Assembly: GCA_032622095.1 (NCBI GenBank)
Contig: CP136064.1
Coordinates: 2,910,280 to 2,974,279 of the forward strand
DNA: 64,000 nt
From: Siphonodentalium dalli
Taxonomy: Eukaryota > Mollusca > Scaphopoda > Gadilida > Siphonodentaliidae
Direction of reading: 5' to 3'
The notes beneath the pieces are model-generated. The model saw only the letters and a program-made list of their open reading frames with translations. It was not told where the DNA came from and did no database searches. Shown here piece by piece: positions 59,040-64,000 of the stretch (the first letter of the stretch is position 1; each line of letters opens with the position of its first letter). A program made the position numbers and the translations under genes.

Positions 59040-59400
59040 AATTCTCATGAGAATCTCACGTTAGATTCTCACGTTAGAATCTCACGTTAGAATCTCACGT
59101 GAGGTTTTTAATATGCAAATTAGCAAGATCTCATAAGAATTTTTTCTCACATGAGAAAGAATCTTTCCTCACGTAAGAATTTTTTCTCATGTGAGAAAAA
59201 ATCTTGCTAATTTGCATATTAAAAACCTCACATGAGAAATAATTTTTTCTCACGTAAGAAAGAATAATTTCTCACGTAAGAATCATTTCTCACGTAAGAA
59301 AGAATAATTTCTCACATGAGAAAGAATCATTTCTCACGTGAGAAAGAATCATTTATCTCGCGAGAAAAATCCTTTTTTCATGCATATAAGAAAAAATTCC
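59040..59400. repeat. Field of near-palindromic CTCACGTGAG motifs with a 36-bp-arm hairpin
   Basis: At least 13 variants of CTCAYRTGAG or CTCACGTAAG occur here. From 59251 they are spaced about 20 bp apart and separated by aaagaatcattt-like linkers. A hairpin with arms 59094-59129 and 59201-59236 (one mismatch in 36 bp, including 'ttaatatgcaaattagcaag') spans part of the field. No TSD was found. Confidence 0.85.
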
Positions 59401-60479
59401 TGTTCTATATATTTCAAAATATAATGACCAGTATAACAAATAAGGATTATCTAATTCAAACAAATCTATGTGCTACCAAATTCATTAACAATTTAACACT
59501 GTCATTTATCATCTTTTTAAGGTTATAAAATAACAAACACTGTCATTGAGAATTTCCAGGCTTTCGGACTGCTTTTGCCCCCTTGCCATTTTCTGCTTCT
59601 GGGGTCCCTGATCTTAGAGGCATTTGTGTGTGTGATGAATCTATATTGTACAAATACAGATCTGTATTCTCACACAAATCTCACACTAAACTTCAACTTA
59701 ACTTTTCTTAATATTTGATCAACCAATTTTTCAATTGCTGTTCAACATGTGTGCATGTGTACACTGCAACATGTTAACTGCTCTTCGTGGAATATTCCAA
59801 ATAACTGTAAAAATCACTTCCATGAAACAATGAAAACTGCCATAAATTGTTTATTTCCTAAAATTCATTCATTTTGTTCAAATAGATTTGAACATTTACT
59901 CTGTCTTAGAATCAATTAACAATAACAGAAGTTTATTTGATGTGATATGGGCCATCATTATTTATTCTAGAAATATAATTTAAAATATTTGAAAATAAAA
60001 TTTAAATCAACTTTAATATATACACATATATACTGCATGTAGTCTACCTTGTTGATAAATTACATATTAGAACCTGCAGTAAAGGCAACACAAGAGACCA
60101 CATGCCATAAAATCTTGCCATGATGCCAGATGCATGACGCGATGCCTAAAGCCCTCTGCCATTTATATAAATATTACACTTACCTAGTATAATGTGTATT
60201 CCATGTTGTGGAACTTATCATTAAAGAATATCCACAAATAAAACAATAAATATAACTCCATGTTCCCCTTCTCGTGAATATAACACAACTTAAGCTTCTA
60301 GCACAGATATAAAGATAATTTACAGTCTAAATAAATCATGCACAGCAACTAACATGTACAGGTTAACTCCAGTAACTGTTTTGGCGCATTTTATATTTTG
60401 AATTCTCCAGCATACACCAGATCAGATTTCTCAAGACCACATGTTCTAGATTAAATCATTTTACCCACCATTGAAATCT

Positions 60480-61010
60480 GACTTAAAAATATCTACCCTA
60501 TTTCTAACATATTCTCATGTAAGAAAATCGCACTTGGCTTACTTTTCTGGAATTGGAGACCACACAATTTAAAGTCTTTATTTCTTATGAGATCTAACGT
60601 GAGAATTTCTGACTTTGAAAATATCCAATAAGTTTTTGTGAAAAAATTTCAAAGTGTGCATTCCTCATAAGAAATCACGTGAAAATTTCTTAACCCCGAA
60701 ATTTTTTTAAAACTTACTTGAAGGATGATAATTTCAAAGTCTATTTTTCTCATGAGAACTCAAATTAGAATTTGCAACTTAGAAAAATATACTATCGGTT
60801 CAGTGGAAATATTTCAAAGTCTGCATTTCTTACGAGATCTCATATTTCTCACGTGAGAAATTTTTCTCACATAAGACCCTTGGTTAGAAAATTGATTTCT
60901 AACATGTTCTCACAAGGTTCATGTTAGATTTCTCTGCTTTGCATATCTTTCTAATATGCTTCTCATGAGATTCTTATAAGATTCTAACAACTTCTCATGA
61001 GAAAGTTCTG
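60480..61010. repeat. Looser continuation of the TTCTCAYRTGAGAA motif field
   Basis: Variants such as ttctcatgtaagaaa, ttcttatgagatct, tttctcacgtgagaaattt and cttctcatgagaaag appear about a dozen times at irregular spacing. This may be a degenerate extension of the same element. Confidence 0.6.
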
Positions 61011-61124
61011 TATGGGTGGATCACCAGACTAAACAAATGTGAGGTACCTGCTTTCAATTAACTCAATTAGCAACCCACAGGAGATTAGCCCTGAGATTAT
61101 ATGAAACTACCAATAAAGTTTATT

Positions 61125-61470
61125 TGTCTGATTTGGTATGTGAGTTTAACAGACCAAAATAAAGATCAAGTTCGAATATGGGTTTGCTCTGTCCATTTTT
61201 GCGAGAGTTATGGCCCTTTTTTCGACTTTGTAATTTTCTGGTTTCCGGATGATAACTGCAGTTTGTGTGATCATATCTGAACCAAATTTGGTATGTGAGT
61301 TTATCGGCCCTATATACAGGTCAAGTTCGCCCATTTTAGCGAGAGTTATGTCCCTTTATCGACTTAGAATCATGTCAATTTCTGGTTTCCGGATGATAAC
61401 TTTAGTTTGTGTGATCATATCTGAATCAAATTTAGTATGATAGTTTATTATCCACCATTTCATGGGACAC
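61125..61470 (+). repeat. Fragment of tandem-core family B
   Basis: 'ggtttccggatgataact' at 61240 and 61384 (144 bp apart), 'aatttggtatgtgagttta' and 'gcgagagttatggcccttt' match the array at 46-47 kb. About 2.3 monomers, without the left hairpin. Confidence 0.75.
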
Positions 61471-61569
61471 TGGTTGGATTGTTCTGAAATATAGTATCGG
61501 ATTCAGTGTCCTTGATATTTTTTTTCAGAAAAGCTGATGCCCCCAATGAAGCCACTCTTTCCGTGGACA

Positions 61570-61620
61570 CTGCGGCCGGACGGCCTTTTATTTCATTTTA
61601 TTTTTACTTGGTCTTGTGCC
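61570..61620 (+). repeat. Fragment of the 39868-41820 element family
   Basis: 'ggccggacggccttttattt' followed by 'cattttatttttacttggtc' resembles 39925-39980. Short and diverged. Confidence 0.35.
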
Positions 61621-62231
61621 TGATCTCATATTAACCTCCAACATAACTATCGCTTGTAAGTTTTAATGTACATGTAATTGTCTACCGGTAGTTCAATGAT
61701 GTCTAAGAGTATTCAAGATGGTGAACTTTATTAACCATTTGCTAACTGGATACTATTACTAGCTGATGAGTAGTTACTTTATTAGCTGTTTGTTGAAGTT
61801 ATTTATGAACATCCCTATGATTCCTACAAATAATTCAATACATACTAATTTTGTTTTCTTTCTCTAAAATGAAAACTGTCAGGGCCATTCAAAGAGGGTG
61901 GGCTGGTTACCAGAACACAGGTAAAAAATGTTTTGGTCCAATTGTACCTTCGATGAATTTGAAATGTGTAATTTCAAACAGGAATTTGTGTACAGTACTG
62001 CCTTACATGTACTGTAGGACTTTAGTCATCTATTCAATGTTGGTGAGGAGTTCCTACAGCACATGTAATTTAAATTGTTTCGCTTTTTTTTTGGAACACA
62101 TATTGCATGCTATCAAGTAGCTCTTTGTATTTCATTTGAATTCTACTTTGATTCAGACTTTCATAAATAATCAGGGATTCAAACATAATTTTGGCCTTTA
62201 ATTATCCTCTTCAGTGTGGTATTTGCACCAT

Positions 62232-62361
62232 TACAGTAATGCCCTAATTAATCGACTCCTTTAACCACAGCAGAATTATGGGTAACTTTTCAGGTTTTAG
62301 TTGGAAATATGGCTTGTTGCCATTCATCGGAAAGCTCTCGGTTAATTAGGGCATTACTGTA
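62232..62361. mobile_element. 130 bp MITE with perfect 20-bp TIR and TA ends
   Basis: TACAGTAATGCCCTAATTAA at 62232 is exactly inverted at 62342-62361. The interior has 'accacagcagaattatgggt' and 'gttgccattcatcggaaagc', shared with the palindrome at 41993-42197. TA ends suggest a Tc1/mariner-type MITE. Confidence 0.88.
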
Positions 62362-64000
62362 GTCCAGTGCATTTATGAGAAAAAATGCCAAACTATGAAA
62401 TAATTGCAACCAATAATTTTTCTTTGCAGGAGTAAATAAATAGACCTATAAATAAACAGCATTCATGTAATAAAAATCAACAAGAAATTTATGGATTTTC
62501 AGGAATGTGTATAAAAAGTTTAATTACAATTTTATGTTCATTTTATTTATGCCCCAACACACTTTGGATTGGACAAAAACACCCCAAAACAGTCCAAAAT
62601 GTTATTTTTGGAAAACAAGTCATAAGGTAATTTTCTTCAACAATTTCTATGAATTGTTCATTCAAGTACTCTTTAAAGGTTTGGAAATTTATTCACAAAA
62701 TTCACCAATTTCTCTTTTATTGATTGGGTTTGATAATGGGTTTATGTACTTTATCTGTTGCACATGTAAAGAAAGATTCTGTTCAATTAGTTCCAGATAA
62801 AACCATTCCCACGTGAATTAACAACAACTGGGCCATTCAGTTTCTTGCATATGTCTTCCAGTTGATATATAAGCTTGTCTTCATATGAAGGCCACTTACA
62901 GAACTTCCCAGCACTGACCATAACAGAAACTTCATATGTTAAAAACACATCTCGGGAGTGAGGAGATAAGTGCGACGTGTACAACTTAATCACTCGCCAT
63001 CCAGTCCTTCGATTTTGAGGCGTGCAATTGCGCCTTGGCGCATGCGGATCTAAAAACCAGCGAGTTATTAAATGCGCATGCCGAAAAATTTAAATGCGCG
63101 CTTGGAATTTGCAGCCAGTGAACGAGATTTTAACAAACAGCACATCAATGGTTAAGACTATTTACCGTGTATCTTTCTCAGTAGCGATGACGTTGATTAC
63201 GAATAACAAAGATCAAAGCGGCCGCCGGCGTCTTTCTCACTCAATGATTGGGGTACACCTCGTCACAACTGCTGCACGTGAGAGTTCCCGCAAAAAACAG
63301 TGTCAATTCTTTGGCAGCCTCGTTTGATGTTTCGGCATGCGGGATTTGCCGATTCATTTGGAATCACGGAACTAAATGGTTTCCCATAGGCGACAGTGTT
63401 AACGTTTTGGCCAAATTCACTGAATTGAAGCCTGCAGGCCATATCAGTGATGTTTACCCGGCTAGATTGACACCAGTTGATCACGAAAATGGTAGAAAAA
63501 TCATAGGTCATGTGTTTACTTTTTAAAATAAATTCCCAAGTGTACGACAGGGCTATCCCACAGCCAAATTTGATCTGGACAAATCCAGAACTACAGCAGC
63601 TAGTTAAATAAATTTCCCGCTCACAAAAATCCATTCCCCCATTCATTCACCAGTTTAAATTATTTAGATATGATGTACAAATCAAATAAACGCGATGTCA
63701 TCCTTTAATAACGTGTCGCATGTATCAGGTGAAGGTCATTCTTCAGTTACCTTCACCTTTAGCATTCCACAGTGTACTCGTTCCCCGATGTTAAACTGGT
63801 ATTACGCAGACTTACGCTGTATTTTATCGCCGACATTCATTCATCGCTACGAACGCTCTCTCCATTCGTCACTTCCGGTCGGTCCGTTCTATTAGCGATC
63901 TGTACACATTATTACACTGTGGCTGGCTGTGGATCAACATTCCCCTTCTTCTGTTCCTTTAATATTTTTTTGTTAAATTCTTTTTTTCCATAAAATCCAG
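62362..64000. other. No gene recognised up to the window end
   Basis: Overlapping open frames on both strands (for example 63263-63646 minus and 63248-63526 plus, 92-127 codons) have no recognisable motif. GC-rich 'caattgcgccttggcgcatg' (63025) and 'gtgaaggtcattcttcagtt' (63729, inverted a few bases on) are small hairpins. A host exon here cannot be excluded. Confidence 0.3.

Noticed and set aside
63248-63646. Overlapping ORFs of 92 and 127 codons on opposite strands
   Set aside because: No recognisable motif; long frames on both strands at one place suggest chance.

Overview
This window looks like AT-rich intergenic DNA of a marine invertebrate, most likely a mollusc (bivalve or gastropod). 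The basis is indirect: several dispersed elements have a core of ~150-190 bp tandem repeats, as described for bivalve Pearl-type/Helitron-like elements; the retrotransposon content is CR1-like; and DNA transposons are very dense. No intact host protein-coding gene, rRNA, tRNA, operon or CRISPR array could be supported. Almost everything recognisable is a mobile element, usually broken and often nested. Boundaries come from reading inverted arms and target-site duplications (TSDs) directly; no alignment or database search was run.

Layout. 0.2-0.7 kb: end of a tandem-core element (family A). 1.46-1.66 kb: one arm of a Mutator-like (MULE) foldback family. 2.26-4.36 kb: a foldback element with ~530 bp inverted arms and a 9-bp direct repeat at its ends, with a 346 bp element nested in its loop. 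4.4-8.5 kb: a minus-strand CR1-like LINE (PHD-finger ORF1, endonuclease/reverse transcriptase ORF2, three ~61 bp units at its 5' end), then a minus-strand SGNH-esterase-like ORF (8.5-9.1 kb). 9.2-11.0 kb: an inverted-repeat element split by a hAT element with a perfect 8-bp TSD. 11.8-14.9 kb: an inverted-repeat element holding a 5'-truncated LINE. 15.6-20.3 kb: a 4.6 kb element with a 23-bp terminal inverted repeat (TIR), holding two smaller ones. 20.8-28.0 kb: a 160 bp palindrome, minisatellite, TTAA-flanked MITE and two copies of a TA-inserting family with CTCTYGGGCTCC-type ends (six copies in the window). 30.3-31.4 kb: a tRNA-like repeat and a LINE ORF1 fragment. 32.4-33.2 kb: an element with a 5-bp TSD containing another CTCTYGGGCTCC copy. 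33.3-35.7 kb: a piggyBac element with both TTAA flanks, TIRs and transposase remnants, interrupted by a second hAT element. 36.7 kb: a decayed pair of C2H2 zinc fingers. 38.3-39.6 kb: a CTCTYGGGCTCC copy split by a 1.1 kb element with a 6-bp TSD. 39.9-41.8 kb: a TIR element with a 20-bp minisatellite. 43.3-45.1 kb: a MULE-like foldback with a 9-bp TSD and a PHD-finger remnant. 46.0-47.3 kb: tandem-core family B. 49.1 kb: a THAP-like remnant. 51.7-53.4 kb: a 49-bp satellite in a 739-bp higher-order repeat, precisely interrupted by a CTCTYGGGCTCC element that itself holds tandem-core family C. 55.2 kb: a DTDVLV/SGCDTTS protein remnant. 56.3-58.3 kb: the main family A array. 59.0-61.0 kb: a field of near-palindromic CTCACGTGAG motifs.

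The pieces do not work together as a pathway. The order of insertion can be read: the satellite was invaded by a TA-specific element, the piggyBac copy by a hAT copy, and so on. The most useful novelty is a set of structurally defined non-autonomous families and what they carry.
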